Positions 1-10,219 of a stretch of 64,000 nucleotides of DNA are shown piece by piece. The translations under genes were made by a program, and so were the position numbers. The stretch's first letter is position 1, and each line of letters starts with the position of its first letter. Under the pieces are notes generated by a model. It saw nothing but the letters and a program-made list of their open reading frames with translations. It was not told the DNA's origin and searched no databases. Source of the stretch: Herminiimonas sp. (GTDB taxonomy: Bacteria; Pseudomonadota; Gammaproteobacteria; Burkholderiales; Burkholderiaceae); the NCBI RefSeq assembly GCF_030655415.1, contig NZ_JAURVN010000006.1:1-64000 (forward strand), written 5' to 3'.

Positions 1-3000
1 CAACACGTTCTCTATCAATGTCCCTGGATCGGATCTTGTTGCCGATGCGGACAAAGTCATTGACGCAAAAGTGACGACGACGGACGCAGCGGGCAATAGC
101 ACAACAGCGACGGACACCGAAGGCTACACAGTCGACGCCACTCCACCGGTGCCAACGATTACATTGGCGACCAATATCACGTCTGATGACGTCATTAACG
201 CGACAGAGGCTGGCCAAAACATTGCCATTACGGGCACTGTAGGTGGCGACGCGAAAGTCGGCGATACGGTAACTTTGACAGTCAACGGGCATACCTACAC
301 AGGTACGGTTGCAGTCGGATTGGGCTTCAGCATTAACGTGCCGGGATCGGACCTGGTTGCTGATGGCGACAAGACCATCGATGCAAAAATCACGACCACG
401 GACGCGGCAGGTAATGTCGGCACGGGTACGGATATAGAAACATATACCGTCGATACGACCGCACCGACTGTGGCCGTCAATATTGTTGACGCAGCATTGA
501 ATGTTGCCGATAGCGTGAGCCAGGTGACTTTCACGTTCAGCGAAGCACCGGTTGGCTTTACCGCTGGTGACATCACGGTTGCCGGTGGCACGATCTCCGG
601 CCTTGCTGCGACATCAAATCCTTTGGTATGGGCGGCCATCTTCACAGCGACGCCCGGCTTTAACGGGACAGGTACGGTCGCCGTGACTGGTGGTAGTTAT
701 ACCGATGCCGCAACTAATGTTGGTTCGGGTGGTAGCGATAGTGTTCTTATCAACACCGCGCCGGCATTGCAAGTCACCGTTAACGATGCGTTGAATAACT
801 ACAACCTTACAGAAGGAAACGGCTACGCTCACTTCACAGTTTCGTTGTCTGCCACCAGTTCGGTAGCGACCACAATTTCACTGGTGTTGAGCAATGGCAC
901 AGCAACCGGTGGTGGTGTCGATTACGGTTCGAGCGGTGCGACCAATCTGCAAGTTTCTTTCGACGGCGGTTCAACCTGGAGCAATGCGACATCGGCGACG
1001 ATTCCCGCTGGCTCAAGCAGTTTCGTCGTGCGTACGCCAGTCGTCGATGATGCGCTGAATGAGTTTAATGAAACCTTCTCGTTGACCGCTACCAAAACAG
1101 CCGGCGTCACCAGCAATACCAGCGATAGTGCGACGGCCACCATTCTCGACAACGATTACACCGCGCCTAACATCACTATCAACAATGTCAGCGTGAATGA
1201 AAGCGCCGGCACGATGACGTTCACGGTGTCCTTGTCTTCTGCCAGCGGCAAACCAATTAGCGTCGATTACGCAACGCAAGATGGCAGTGCCAAGGCTGGT
1301 CAGGATTACGTGGCGGGTAATGGTACGATTAATTTCGCAGCGGGCGAAACAATCAAGACCATCACCATCTCAATCACTGAGGACATGGTCTTTGAAGGAA
1401 GTGAAAATTTCCTAGTCAATCTTTCGAATGCGCAGAACGCACAGATTACTAGTCCTATCGGCCAAGGCACGATTGTCGATAACGAAGCGGCGCCCACCGT
1501 CAGTGTCGGCAACGTCTCGGTGCAGGAAGATGGAGGCTACGCAACGTTCACAGTTTCGCTTTCCGGAGTAAGTGGCAGTTCCACGAATTTCTGGCTGGGA
1601 TTGAATAACGGTACGGCAACGCAGGGTCAGGATTTCACCAACGCGCTGCAAATTTCTACCGATGGCGGGACAACCTGGGCCACAACGTCGAACGGCAGTA
1701 TCCCAGCCGGCAGCACAAGCGCCTTGGTTCGGGTACCGATCATCAACGATACGGCGAATGAAGTAAGTGAAAACTTCACGCTCACTGCCAACGTTACTTC
1801 GGGTAACACCAGTAACGCAGCGGCAAGTGGTGTTGCGACGATTATCGACAACGATGCGACGCCGAGTCTGTCCATCAACGATGTGACGGTGAACGAAGCC
1901 GCTGGCACTGCAACTTTCACTGTCACCTTGAGTGCAGCTTCGGGTCAAACAGTGACCGTGGGTTACAACACCACCAATGGCACAGCAATTGCAAGCAGCG
2001 ATTACACGTCAATTGCCAACACTTTGACGTTTGCACCTGGCGAAACGACCAAAACGATCACAATCAATATTACGAATGACAGCGTGTATGAAGGCACAGA
2101 GACCTTTAACGTCAACCTGAGCGCGCCAACGAATGCCACGATCAGTGACAATTTTGGTGTTGGTACCATCACGGACAATGATCCTGTTCCAGTCATTGGC
2201 AGCATCACCAGCCCATCAGTAGCCGAAGGTGGAGCGTTGGTTTACACCGTCAATGTCACTGGAACGTCCAGCGCGGGTACGACCTTCACCTTTAACCTGG
2301 GTGGCGGTACTGCAACGGCGGGTAGCGATTACACGGCAACGCCAACCTTTACCAATGGCGTTACGCTAGTTGGTAATGTGTTGACAGTACCTGCCGGTGT
2401 CACCAGCTTCACAATCAGTATTCCTACCGGTAATGATTCACTGGTTGAACCTAACGAAACGGTCAACCTCACGTTGGGCGGTGTGACTGCAGTCGGCACC
2501 ATTCTCAACAACGACTACGCGCCGGTCCTGGATCTGGATGCTTCCGCCGCAGGTACCGGTTTCACCAACACATATACCGAGAACGGCGCTGCCATTTCTA
2601 TTGCAGACGTTGATATCTCGATCACGGATCTGGATGGTTCGAATATCCAAGGTGCGACGATCACGCTGACCAATCCACAAACTGGCGATTCCGGCAATTT
2701 CGGCAGTCTGCCAGCGGGTATCACGGCCAGCATTGTTGGCAATTCGATTGTGCTGACCGGTTCTGCAAGCATGGCGGATTATCAAGCCGCGATTCGTTCA
2801 CTGACCTTCGTCAACACCAGCGAAATTCCGGATACCACACCTCGCGTGATTACAGTTGTCGTTACTGACGGCGTTAATAGCAGCAACACGGCAACTGCGA
2901 CGATCAATGTCATATCGCTGAACGATGCGCCGACCAATACAGTGCCGGGCACCATTGCGGTTACCGAGGATGTCGCAACTTCATTGACCGGTATTAGTGT

Positions 3001-6000
3001 GGGCGACGTGGATGCCGGTAACAGCAACCTACAAGTTACGCTAAGCGCACCGACCGGCACGCTGACCGCAGTATCCGGTAGTGGTGTGACGATCGCCGGC
3101 TCCGGCAGCGGCAGCATCGTGCTGACCGGCGCGCAAAGTGCGATCAATGCTTACATCGCGGCAAGCGGCGTCAAGTACACCTCGGCTTTGAATGCAAGTG
3201 ACGATGTGACATTGACCGTCACTACCAACGATCTTGGCAACAACGGTACTGGCGGCGCTTTGTCCGATACAGATACCGTTACGTTGCATATCAATCCTGT
3301 AGCAGATGCACCGACAGTCGCAGTCAACAATGCGAGCGGCACGGAAGGCCAATGGATTAACCTTTCACTGGCGGCGGCGCTGACTGATACCGATGGTTCG
3401 GAAGCGCTGTCTACGCGTACCTTGAGTGCAATTCCTGTTGGTGCAAGCATCACCGACGGCACGCAAACTTTTACCGCGACGTCTGGCAACACATCGCTTA
3501 ATTTGTCCGGTTGGAATTTGTCCGCTCTGAAATTCCAGGGTGTCGACAACGACATGAATTCAACCAGCAAAACGTACACGCTGACGTTGAGTGCGACCAG
3601 CACCGAAGTCGGCGGCGGTTCTGCATCGACCACACAAAACTTCAACGTGGTGGTGGCCGATACGGCGCCGACCGCCAATGCTGATACGGATAGCGTCGGT
3701 GTCGGCGGTACGATTACTGGTAATGTAATTAGCGGTGCCGGTGGCAATACGACGACTGGTGTAGATAAGATTCTGCTGGACGGCGGTACGTTGACGGGTA
3801 TCAGTTACAACGGCACGCCAGCAACCTTCAACTCCGGCTCTGGCAAGTGGACCGTGGTGGCAGCCAATGGAACATTCACCATCGAACCGGACGGCAATTA
3901 CAGTTACACATCGAAGTACAACAACATTGCGATTACCAATTCTGCACAAGCGAGCTGGGCTCCCGCAACGTCGGGCGTGACATATTCCGGCTTTGACTTA
4001 TTTTCGCCAGTGAATACCAACGGTACGTTGAATACGGCTTCTGTGGCTTCAGCCGCCGGGCAGAACGTTAATTTTACGACGACCGCCGGTAACGAAGGAT
4101 TGGGTGTCGAGCAATTGGGTGGTGATGCCAAGCTGGGTACCAGCGAAGAACTTGTGCTGAATTTAGGCATGAACTCGAAAGCAGCCAGCGTCGGCATTTC
4201 CAATCTGGCTTCTGGAGAAACGGGCGTCTGGTATGCGTATAGCAGCACTGGGGTACAGGTAGGTACTGGTACGTTCTCGGGCGCCATAACCAACGTCAAC
4301 ATCACGACGGCATCGGCCTTTCAATATCTGATGTTCACGGCAACATCCGGTGCTTATCGGATTAATACATTGTCAGCACAGCAGGATCTGTCGGGCCTGA
4401 ATCCGGATGTCATCAGTTATACGTTGACTGACTCGGACGGCGACACCAGCACCACTACGTTGACGGTAGGAACGAGTACGCAAGCGCAGGCGGTCGCGGA
4501 CACAGCAACCGTATATGAATCCGGTCTCAGCAATGGTACCGACCCGGGTGCGCACCCCATCGTCGCGACCGGCAATTTGCTGGATAACGATGCCGGCGTG
4601 GGCAGCCTGACAACGATCACCAACGTTGGCAGTTCTGCGCCGGTTAACGGCGTGATAACGGTAATCGATGACTTTGGAACTTTGAAGGTATGGACTACGG
4701 CTGATGCGACGCATCAAGCTGGCGACTATCAATACACGTTGACATCGCCGACCGCGCAAGGCAGCACGGATGCGCGCGTATATACCTATCAATTATCCGG
4801 TGCTGGCGGTGCAACCAGTAGCGCTACGCTGACTGTAAACGTAGCCGATGATGCGCCAATCGGCGGCAACGTGACGGAAACGTTACATGCTGCGGCTACC
4901 CTGCCGACTTATAACTTAGTATTGACGATAGACGTTTCGGGCAGCATGGCGGATCCGGTCGGCAATACCGGCAAGACCCGCTTACAGATTGCGAAGGAAG
5001 CGTTAGCTGAACTGATCCACAAGTTCGATGAAATCGGTAATGTCAATGTACAGATCGTATCGTTCAGTAGTAGCGCTACAGAATCAAGCTGGTTTTCTGA
5101 TAACCCTCAAGGCGCGCTGTCGTATATCAATTTACTGCAACCGTCAGGTGAAACTCGGTATTCGACCGCGCTGAATACAGTCATGAATAATTTCACGCAG
5201 CCGGATGCGGATAAGACACTGTTCTATTTCATCTCGGACGGCGAACCAACGTCGGGTTATTCGGTCACCGCAGCGCAACAAACGCTATGGCAAAACTTCG
5301 TTACAGCAAATGGAGATATTTCGTTTGGCATCGGTATTGGTGACGCCAGCCTGACGGCATTGAATCCGATTGCCTTCCCGAACGGTACTAATGAGCCTTA
5401 CGCAATTAAAGTCAGCGATCCCGCCGATCTTGCAGATACATTATTGAGTACAGTCGATCAAGGGGTCGTTCTCGGCAACGTCTCGGTTCTATCGAGTAGT
5501 GGCGGTAGCGGATTTGTAATCGGTGCCGATGGAGGTCATCTGCAAAGCGTTGTGGTGGACGGAACGACGTACAACTATTCGGCAGCAACCCCGAACCTTA
5601 CGATACACACAGCAAAGGGCGGCGATCTCACGATAAATATGGTTACCGGGGAATACAGTTATCGCCTGACGGTCAATACCACCATTCAGGGTCAACAAGA
5701 AATTTTCCCGATCACTGTGGTTGATAACGACGGCGATACGAAAACCATCAATCTGACGGTCAACCTCGACTATGTTGCGAACCTGGACGCCAGCCGCGAC
5801 ATCATCTTAACCAACGTGATTGATGGCTCGCCACTGACTATCTCGACGGGTGCTTTGCTGCATAACGATGTCGTCGGTAGCAGCACTACGTTCGGCGGTA
5901 CCAGCGGTGCGGTCGGTGGAGCAGTGGTGGTCAGTGGCGGCAATGTCGTGTTCGATCCAACGGCGGCACTGACAACCAGCACCAGTGGTTTCGGCGCAAA

Positions 6001-7246
6001 CTTTACGGCGATTACGGAAAGTACTTTTAACAATAGCGCCTTCGCAGGCGATGCTTCAAATAACGCCAAAAATAATACCTATCAGACGGCAATGAATTTG
6101 ACGAACCGGGCGTTGTTTGGCCCAGTGACAAATGCCACCGCCGCTCTAGATCTGGCCGATCCAGAACTGCCATCAATCAAGGTCAGTGGCACGTTGCAGG
6201 CGGTCAACGGCGCGGCTGACAGCGATTACATCAAGGTCCATCTGAAGGCAGGTGAAACCCTCTATATGGATATCGACCGGGGTATCGATGGCGTTGCCTC
6301 CACGAGCGTCGACTCCTACCTGTATCTATACGGTACCAACGGCACCACCTTGTTGGCATCGAACAATACATCTGCAGTCATCGAGTCGGGATCAACGTCG
6401 TTGTTGGATCCGTATTTGGTTTATACCGTCAGCGTCGAAGGCGACTACTATGTCCGCGTCGCCCAAGGTGCAAACGCATCAGCCACCGATGCAGGCGGCG
6501 ACTATGACCTGTGGCTGTCGATTGATCCGCAAGTCTTGCCACCCACATCGACCAATGGTTTCATCTATACATTGGATGATTCCAGCGGTCATGATTCAAC
6601 CGGGGCAACCATCTACGGCGTATCGGGTTCAACGATCGTCGGAAGTGCATCGGACGAAATCCTTTACGGTAGCAACAACGCCGATACGTTGATTGGCGAG
6701 GGCGGCAAGGATGTGTTGCTGGGTAATAGTGGTGAGGACATCTTGCGCGGTGGTTCGGGCGATGATCGCCTGGAAGGTGGCTCAGGTAACGATACACTGG
6801 ATGGCGGCACCGGCAATGACCTAATGGATGGCGGCATCGGTAATGACATGATGACTGGTGGGCTGGGTGCGGACACGTTTGTCTGGCATCTAGGCGATAA
6901 GGGGACACAAGGGTCGCCGGCAGTCGACACCATTACCGATTTTAACAATATCAACGCCAGCGATAACCTGGACCTGCGCGATTTGTTGAGCGGTGAGCAC
7001 AAGACGGGACTGGACGCGAATCTGGAAAATTATTTGCACTTCGAGAAGAGCGGCAGTAACACGATCGTACATATTAGTTCGAATGGTGGTTTTTCAGCCG
7101 ATACGCACACCATTGGCGTCGGCCAAACGGCCAGTCACGAAGACCAAACCATTGTCCTGCAAGGAGTAAATCTGATCGGTTCATTTACGACCGATCAGCA
7201 AATTATTCAAGACATGATCACACGTGGCAAGTTGATTACGGACTGA
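1..7246 (+). CDS. lapA: LapA-type RTX adhesin, C-terminal part (5' end outside window)
   Basis: The frame is open from base 2, so this is the C-terminal ~2,414 residues of a longer secreted adhesin. In order it shows bacterial Ig-like repeats (to about nt 750, ending in DTTAPTV-type linkers), about five Calx-beta-like repeats (nt 760-2515, each closing in an IxDND-type motif), cadherin-like segments (nt 2520-3660), a VWA domain (nt ~4910-5450) with MIDAS residues DVSGS and SDGEPT, and RTX nonapeptides of the GGSGNDTLD type (nt ~6690-6890). It ends in a type I secretion C-terminus with ADTFVW. This is the classical LapA layout. The neighbouring lapG and lapD fit retention at the cell surface controlled by c-di-GMP. 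The N-terminal retention and cleavage region is not in the window. The substrate bound by the adhesin is unknown. Confidence 0.9.
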   Translation, partial: NTFSINVPGSDLVADADKVIDAKVTTTDAAGNSTTATDTEGYTVDATPPVPTITLATNITSDDVINATEAGQNIAITGTVGGDAKVGDTVTLTVNGHTYTGTVAVGLGFSINVPGSDLVADGDKTIDAKITTTDAAGNVGTGTDIETYTVDTTAPTVAVNIVDAALNVADSVSQVTFTFSEAPVGFTAGDITVAGGTISGLAATSNPLVWAAIFTATPGFNGTGTVAVTGGSYTDAATNVGSGGSDSVLINTAPALQVTVNDALNNYNLTEGNGYAHFTVSLSATSSVATTISLVLSNGTATGGGVDYGSSGATNLQVSFDGGSTWSNATSATIPAGSSSFVVRTPVVDDALNEFNETFSLTATKTAGVTSNTSDSATATILDNDYTAPNITINNVSVNESAGTMTFTVSLSSASGKPISVDYATQDGSAKAGQDYVAGNGTINFAAGETIKTITISITEDMVFEGSENFLVNLSNAQNAQITSPIGQGTIVDNEAAPTVSVGNVSVQEDGGYATFTVSLSGVSGSSTNFWLGLNNGTATQGQDFTNALQISTDGGTTWATTSNGSIPAGSTSALVRVPIINDTANEVSENFTLTANVTSGNTSNAAASGVATIIDNDATPSLSINDVTVNEAAGTATFTVTLSAASGQTVTVGYNTTNGTAIASSDYTSIANTLTFAPGETTKTITINITNDSVYEGTETFNVNLSAPTNATISDNFGVGTITDNDPVPVIGSITSPSVAEGGALVYTVNVTGTSSAGTTFTFNLGGGTATAGSDYTATPTFTNGVTLVGNVLTVPAGVTSFTISIPTGNDSLVEPNETVNLTLGGVTAVGTILNNDYAPVLDLDASAAGTGFTNTYTENGAAISIADVDISITDLDGSNIQGATITLTNPQTGDSGNFGSLPAGITASIVGNSIVLTGSASMADYQAAIRSLTFVNTSEIPDTTPRVITVVVTDGVNSSNTATATINVISLNDAPTNTVPGTIAVTEDVATSLTGISVGDVDAGNSNLQVTLSAPTGTLTAVSGSGVTIAGSGSGSIVLTGAQSAINAYIAASGVKYTSALNASDDVTLTVTTNDLGNNGTGGALSDTDTVTLHINPVADAPTVAVNNASGTEGQWINLSLAAALTDTDGSEALSTRTLSAIPVGASITDGTQTFTATSGNTSLNLSGWNLSALKFQGVDNDMNSTSKTYTLTLSATSTEVGGGSASTTQNFNVVVADTAPTANADTDSVGVGGTITGNVISGAGGNTTTGVDKILLDGGTLTGISYNGTPATFNSGSGKWTVVAANGTFTIEPDGNYSYTSKYNNIAITNSAQASWAPATSGVTYSGFDLFSPVNTNGTLNTASVASAAGQNVNFTTTAGNEGLGVEQLGGDAKLGTSEELVLNLGMNSKAASVGISNLASGETGVWYAYSSTGVQVGTGTFSGAITNVNITTASAFQYLMFTATSGAYRINTLSAQQDLSGLNPDVISYTLTDSDGDTSTTTLTVGTSTQAQAVADTATVYESGLSNGTDPGAHPIVATGNLLDNDAGVGSLTTITNVGSSAPVNGVITVIDDFGTLKVWTTADATHQAGDYQYTLTSPTAQGSTDARVYTYQLSGAGGATSSATLTVNVADDAPIGGNVTETLHAAATLPTYNLVLTIDVSGSMADPVGNTGKTRLQIAKEALAELIHKFDEIGNVNVQIVSFSSSATESSWFSDNPQGALSYINLLQPSGETRYSTALNTVMNNFTQPDADKTLFYFISDGEPTSGYSVTAAQQTLWQNFVTANGDISFGIGIGDASLTALNPIAFPNGTNEPYAIKVSDPADLADTLLSTVDQGVVLGNVSVLSSSGGSGFVIGADGGHLQSVVVDGTTYNYSAATPNLTIHTAKGGDLTINMVTGEYSYRLTVNTTIQGQQEIFPITVVDNDGDTKTINLTVNLDYVANLDASRDIILTNVIDGSPLTISTGALLHNDVVGSSTTFGGTSGAVGGAVVVSGGNVVFDPTAALTTSTSGFGANFTAITESTFNNSAFAGDASNNAKNNTYQTAMNLTNRALFGPVTNATAALDLADPELPSIKVSGTLQAVNGAADSDYIKVHLKAGETLYMDIDRGIDGVASTSVDSYLYLYGTNGTTLLASNNTSAVIESGSTSLLDPYLVYTVSVEGDYYVRVAQGANASATDAGGDYDLWLSIDPQVLPPTSTNGFIYTLDDSSGHDSTGATIYGVSGSTIVGSASDEILYGSNNADTLIGEGGKDVLLGNSGEDILRGGSGDDRLEGGSGNDTLDGGTGNDLMDGGIGNDMMTGGLGADTFVWHLGDKGTQGSPAVDTITDFNNINASDNLDLRDLLSGEHKTGLDANLENYLHFEKSGSNTIVHISSNGGFSADTHTIGVGQTASHEDQTIVLQGVNLIGSFTTDQQIIQDMITRGKLITD

Positions 7247-7270
7247 TGATCCGCCGCAAGTTGTGTACGT

Positions 7271-7307
7271 AAAAAAACCGCTCAGGTTTAACTGAGCGGT
7301 TTTTTTA
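7271..7307. terminator. Bidirectional intrinsic terminator between lapA and lapD
   Basis: A stem AACCGCTCAG / CTGAGCGGTT with a short TTTAA loop is flanked by an A-run on the left and a T-run on the right. It can therefore terminate both the adhesin (plus) and the convergent lapD (minus). Confidence 0.85.
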
Positions 7308-7362
7308 TTGGGTAAATGCTGTACGCAAATTTACACTTGCAAGCAGTTTTGTGCCGGTTCGA

Positions 7363-9270
7363 CTACTTCACCACCGGTCCGGTAATGCCATCAAATCCCA
7401 ACGTCGCCAGCATGTCGACTTCTTCCTGCGAGATCACGCCTTCAGCAAAAACCTTCATCCCGATATTGTGAACAATGTTGGTCAGTCCTTTTAAAAATAC
7501 TTGATTGCCCTGATTGTTTTGTATGTCGCGAATAAAGCTTGCATCGATCTTCAGGTAATCGAGACCGAGATCATGCAACTTGCCGATATGACTGAATTGA
7601 TTGCCGAAATGTTCGATGCCGAGACTGCAACCGGTTTTGGAAATCTGTAGACAAAATACACGGAAGGCAGGCAGATGCGCTAGTGCACCATATTCCGGCA
7701 CCTCAAGCCACAGACGTTTGCTGATCTGCGGTTGAGCAGTGAGTAAGGCGAGTAATGTTTGGCAGAACTCGGGGTCATGTATTGATTGGCCGGAAAGATT
7801 AATCGCAACGCCTGGCAACTGCGGATCTTTCGCCAGTTCTGCCAAGCCGAGTTTGACCACGGCCAGATCTAGCTTCGCCGTCATGCCCATGCGTTCGGCG
7901 GCTGGCAAGAAGCGGCCAGCTGGCAACCAAGGGCTACCCGGCGTTAACATCAGACGCAATGCGCTTTCTCTGTGAATGATCTGGCCTGAAAAATTCACCA
8001 CCGGGAACAAGGCGATTTTAGATAGCGCATTGTCTAGCGCATGCTCGATCTGACGGCCCCATTGTTCGGCGCTGCTAGGCGCATCGTCATCGTGGGAAAT
8101 CGCTTCGCGCACCTTGTTGACGCCGGTCGCTTCTGCCGCGGCCATCGCGCTATCAACTTGCGTTAACAATTCGCCCATCGCATGTTGCGGACGGAAAGCG
8201 CCGGTGCCTATAAATGCAATCGGCTCGTTCTGCAAAAAGGCGCGGCTGCTGTTGATCAATTTTTGCAATAACTCGTCACCCATTGCGACGGCATCCCATT
8301 GACCCGGGATCATCAGCGCGAAATCGGCGCCATTCAAACGCGCAACCAATGCGTCCGGCAAGCTCATCGAAAATTCTTCTATCGCTTTGCCAACTGCTTG
8401 CAATAAGGCGTCTGTCGATTCGCGTCCCAAGCGGCGATTGAGTTCTGTCAGATTGGCGACGCGGATCAGGAACAGTTGGCCGCCTGGGCCTTCTTCAGTT
8501 TCCAAGACTGCACGCAAACGCGCCATAAAGTAGTCGCGATTGGCGAGGCCGGTCAATGGATCGTAGTTAACTTCCTGACGCACGGCTTCCAGACGTTTGG
8601 CTTCTTCATCAAACATGCTTTTCAAGCGCACGACGGAAGAGTTCATTGCCGCGACCAGTTGGCGCAACTCCGGTACTTTGGGTTCTGGCGTTGTAAAGAA
8701 ACGACGTTCGCTAATGCCGCGTGCTTGTTCGATTACTTTGGCCAACGGGCCTTTCAAGCGACGCAAAATCAAGGTGCCAAGGTAGCCGCCCAACAGACCG
8801 GCAAAGAATAAAGCCGCCATCAATTCCTTGGTGGCGCTCCATAAAGTTTTGTAGGCATGCGATGCCTGGCTTTCTAAAACAACGGAGCCGAGTTGTTTCC
8901 AGCCGTCGGTAATATTTGCGACGCCGGGTTGCGCCACGATAGGCAGGCTGTTGATAAACCATTGCGGCGCGCTGTCTTGTGCCGGTTCGGCAACGCGTTC
9001 AACGATGACATCACCTTTGGGATCGAGGATCTTTATCGACTGGAAATAGCCGCTGTCGAACAGTGCGGCGGTACTCAACTCCATTTCGATTTGATCAACA
9101 CCACCGCGACTCAGCGATAGCGCCAGCGCAGCGGCGGTGTCATTGTTTTTTAGTCTCAGCTGCTCTTCAAGATAGACGCGCGCGCCTAACGTCGATGCGA
9201 GAAAGCCGCCAACTAGTGACAGCGTCGTGCTGAGAATAAGTGCAAGCCAAAGTTGGCGATACATCGACAT
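7363..9270 (-). CDS. lapD: LapD-like c-di-GMP receptor (degenerate GGDEF-EAL)
   Basis: Inner-membrane receptor of 635 aa. An N-terminal TM segment (about residues 8-28) is followed by a LapD/MoxY-type periplasmic domain, a second TM, HAMP, GGDEF (~245-395) and EAL (~400-635). Both catalytic signatures are lost: the GGDEF site reads NGADF (~311) and the EAL site reads ESALRL (~434). This fits a c-di-GMP-binding protein and not an enzyme. In known systems LapD with c-di-GMP sequesters LapG and so protects the adhesin from cleavage. The start at 9270 (MSMYRQ) is preferred over 9300 because it has a GAGAGG ribosome site and matches the LapD N-terminus. lapG ends 26 bp upstream, so the two form an operon. 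Confidence 0.9.
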   Translation of the reverse strand: MSMYRQLWLALILSTTLSLVGGFLASTLGARVYLEEQLRLKNNDTAAALALSLSRGGVDQIEMELSTAALFDSGYFQSIKILDPKGDVIVERVAEPAQDSAPQWFINSLPIVAQPGVANITDGWKQLGSVVLESQASHAYKTLWSATKELMAALFFAGLLGGYLGTLILRRLKGPLAKVIEQARGISERRFFTTPEPKVPELRQLVAAMNSSVVRLKSMFDEEAKRLEAVRQEVNYDPLTGLANRDYFMARLRAVLETEEGPGGQLFLIRVANLTELNRRLGRESTDALLQAVGKAIEEFSMSLPDALVARLNGADFALMIPGQWDAVAMGDELLQKLINSSRAFLQNEPIAFIGTGAFRPQHAMGELLTQVDSAMAAAEATGVNKVREAISHDDDAPSSAEQWGRQIEHALDNALSKIALFPVVNFSGQIIHRESALRLMLTPGSPWLPAGRFLPAAERMGMTAKLDLAVVKLGLAELAKDPQLPGVAINLSGQSIHDPEFCQTLLALLTAQPQISKRLWLEVPEYGALAHLPAFRVFCLQISKTGCSLGIEHFGNQFSHIGKLHDLGLDYLKIDASFIRDIQNNQGNQVFLKGLTNIVHNIGMKVFAEGVISQEEVDMLATLGFDGITGPVVK

Positions 9271-9296
9271 ATGATTGCCTCTCTTTGTTACATGAA

Positions 9297-9986
9297 TCAA
9301 TTGAAACCTTCGGCGCGTGCGCGTTGCAGCAGCTCGCTCCAGCGTGATAGTTGTGTGACGCCACCTTTTTCAGGCGTGGTCTTTGCATCGACACCGTTGA
9401 AGATGCCTTGGCTGTTAAAACTGAAAACTGGTGATAGATCGGTGCGGCGCGATGCAGGTCTAATATCCGTGATCAGATTGTCGAGTACCAGCGGCTCTGA
9501 ATCTGGCGACGCGTAATACGCTAGCACCATGTGTGCCTGTTGCAGATTGCTGTTCATGCCGCCTATGCGCGCTTTGACGTAAATCAGGCGAAGCTGTTCG
9601 ACGGGCACATCTGCATTCAGCAAGGTGAAGTATTTTGCGATCGTGAAGTCTTCGCAATCGCCGGCACCTTTGGATAATGTCTCCATAGGCGTGGCCCAAT
9701 AATCTGATTGATGCCAGATTTCCTGATCGCTGCTAAAGCGTACGCGACGATTAAAAAATTCGTTCACACGTTTTAAACGGGCGGGCACCGGCAACGCTTT
9801 GCTTTCTTGCAGCAGCTGCTGCCAGTCAAGCAATGATTGCGGATTGCCGCCGAGCTTGCGTAAAGTGGCTTGGAGTTGCGTGACATCAAAGGCAGCGACC
9901 GGATTCGGAGGCAGCATCAGTATTCCCGCCATGATGAGCAGCAGGATTTGCAGCAAGAACGGCGATCTACGGATGCAATTGATCAA
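9297..9986 (-). CDS. lapG: LapG-like periplasmic cysteine protease
   Basis: Bacterial transglutaminase-like cysteine proteinase of 229 aa with an N-terminal signal or anchor segment (residues ~8-32). The expected triad is visible as C111 (in GAGDCEDF), H152 (QAHMVL) and D169 (LVLDN). In the family it cleaves the N-terminal retention module of LapA-type adhesins when c-di-GMP is low. It sits directly upstream of lapD on the same strand, and the adhesin is convergent with both. The start is a TTG (9986) without a clear ribosome site. It is kept because a later ATG would shorten the signal segment. Confidence 0.9.
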   Translation of the reverse strand: MINCIRRSPFLLQILLLIMAGILMLPPNPVAAFDVTQLQATLRKLGGNPQSLLDWQQLLQESKALPVPARLKRVNEFFNRRVRFSSDQEIWHQSDYWATPMETLSKGAGDCEDFTIAKYFTLLNADVPVEQLRLIYVKARIGGMNSNLQQAHMVLAYYASPDSEPLVLDNLITDIRPASRRTDLSPVFSFNSQGIFNGVDAKTTPEKGGVTQLSRWSELLQRARAEGFN

Positions 9987-10219
9987 AAGAGAGATCTGTG
10001 TGAGGGCCTGCGATGTCTATGAACGCTTTGACCGATTGATCATAGCATTCGCCAGAAAAGGCATGTATTAGAGAGTATCTTCGCTCCATCGATAGTACAA
10101 GAACCGTCGTAAGATCGACACTACGTTCACAATAATTCACACTCCGTCATCGGAATGTCTTGTATAAAGTAAGCATTTTATCCCCATCGGTTCCGCGAAC
10201 CGGTACTAAGCAGGCCCTT

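Noticed and set aside
1412..1948. Minus-strand ORFs under the adhesin (for example 178 aa)
   Set aside because: They mirror repeated codons of the adhesin and have no start signals.
6690..6900. Regular repeats resembling a CRISPR or minisatellite
   Set aside because: They are RTX nonapeptide codons of the adhesin, in frame and degenerate, with no spacers.
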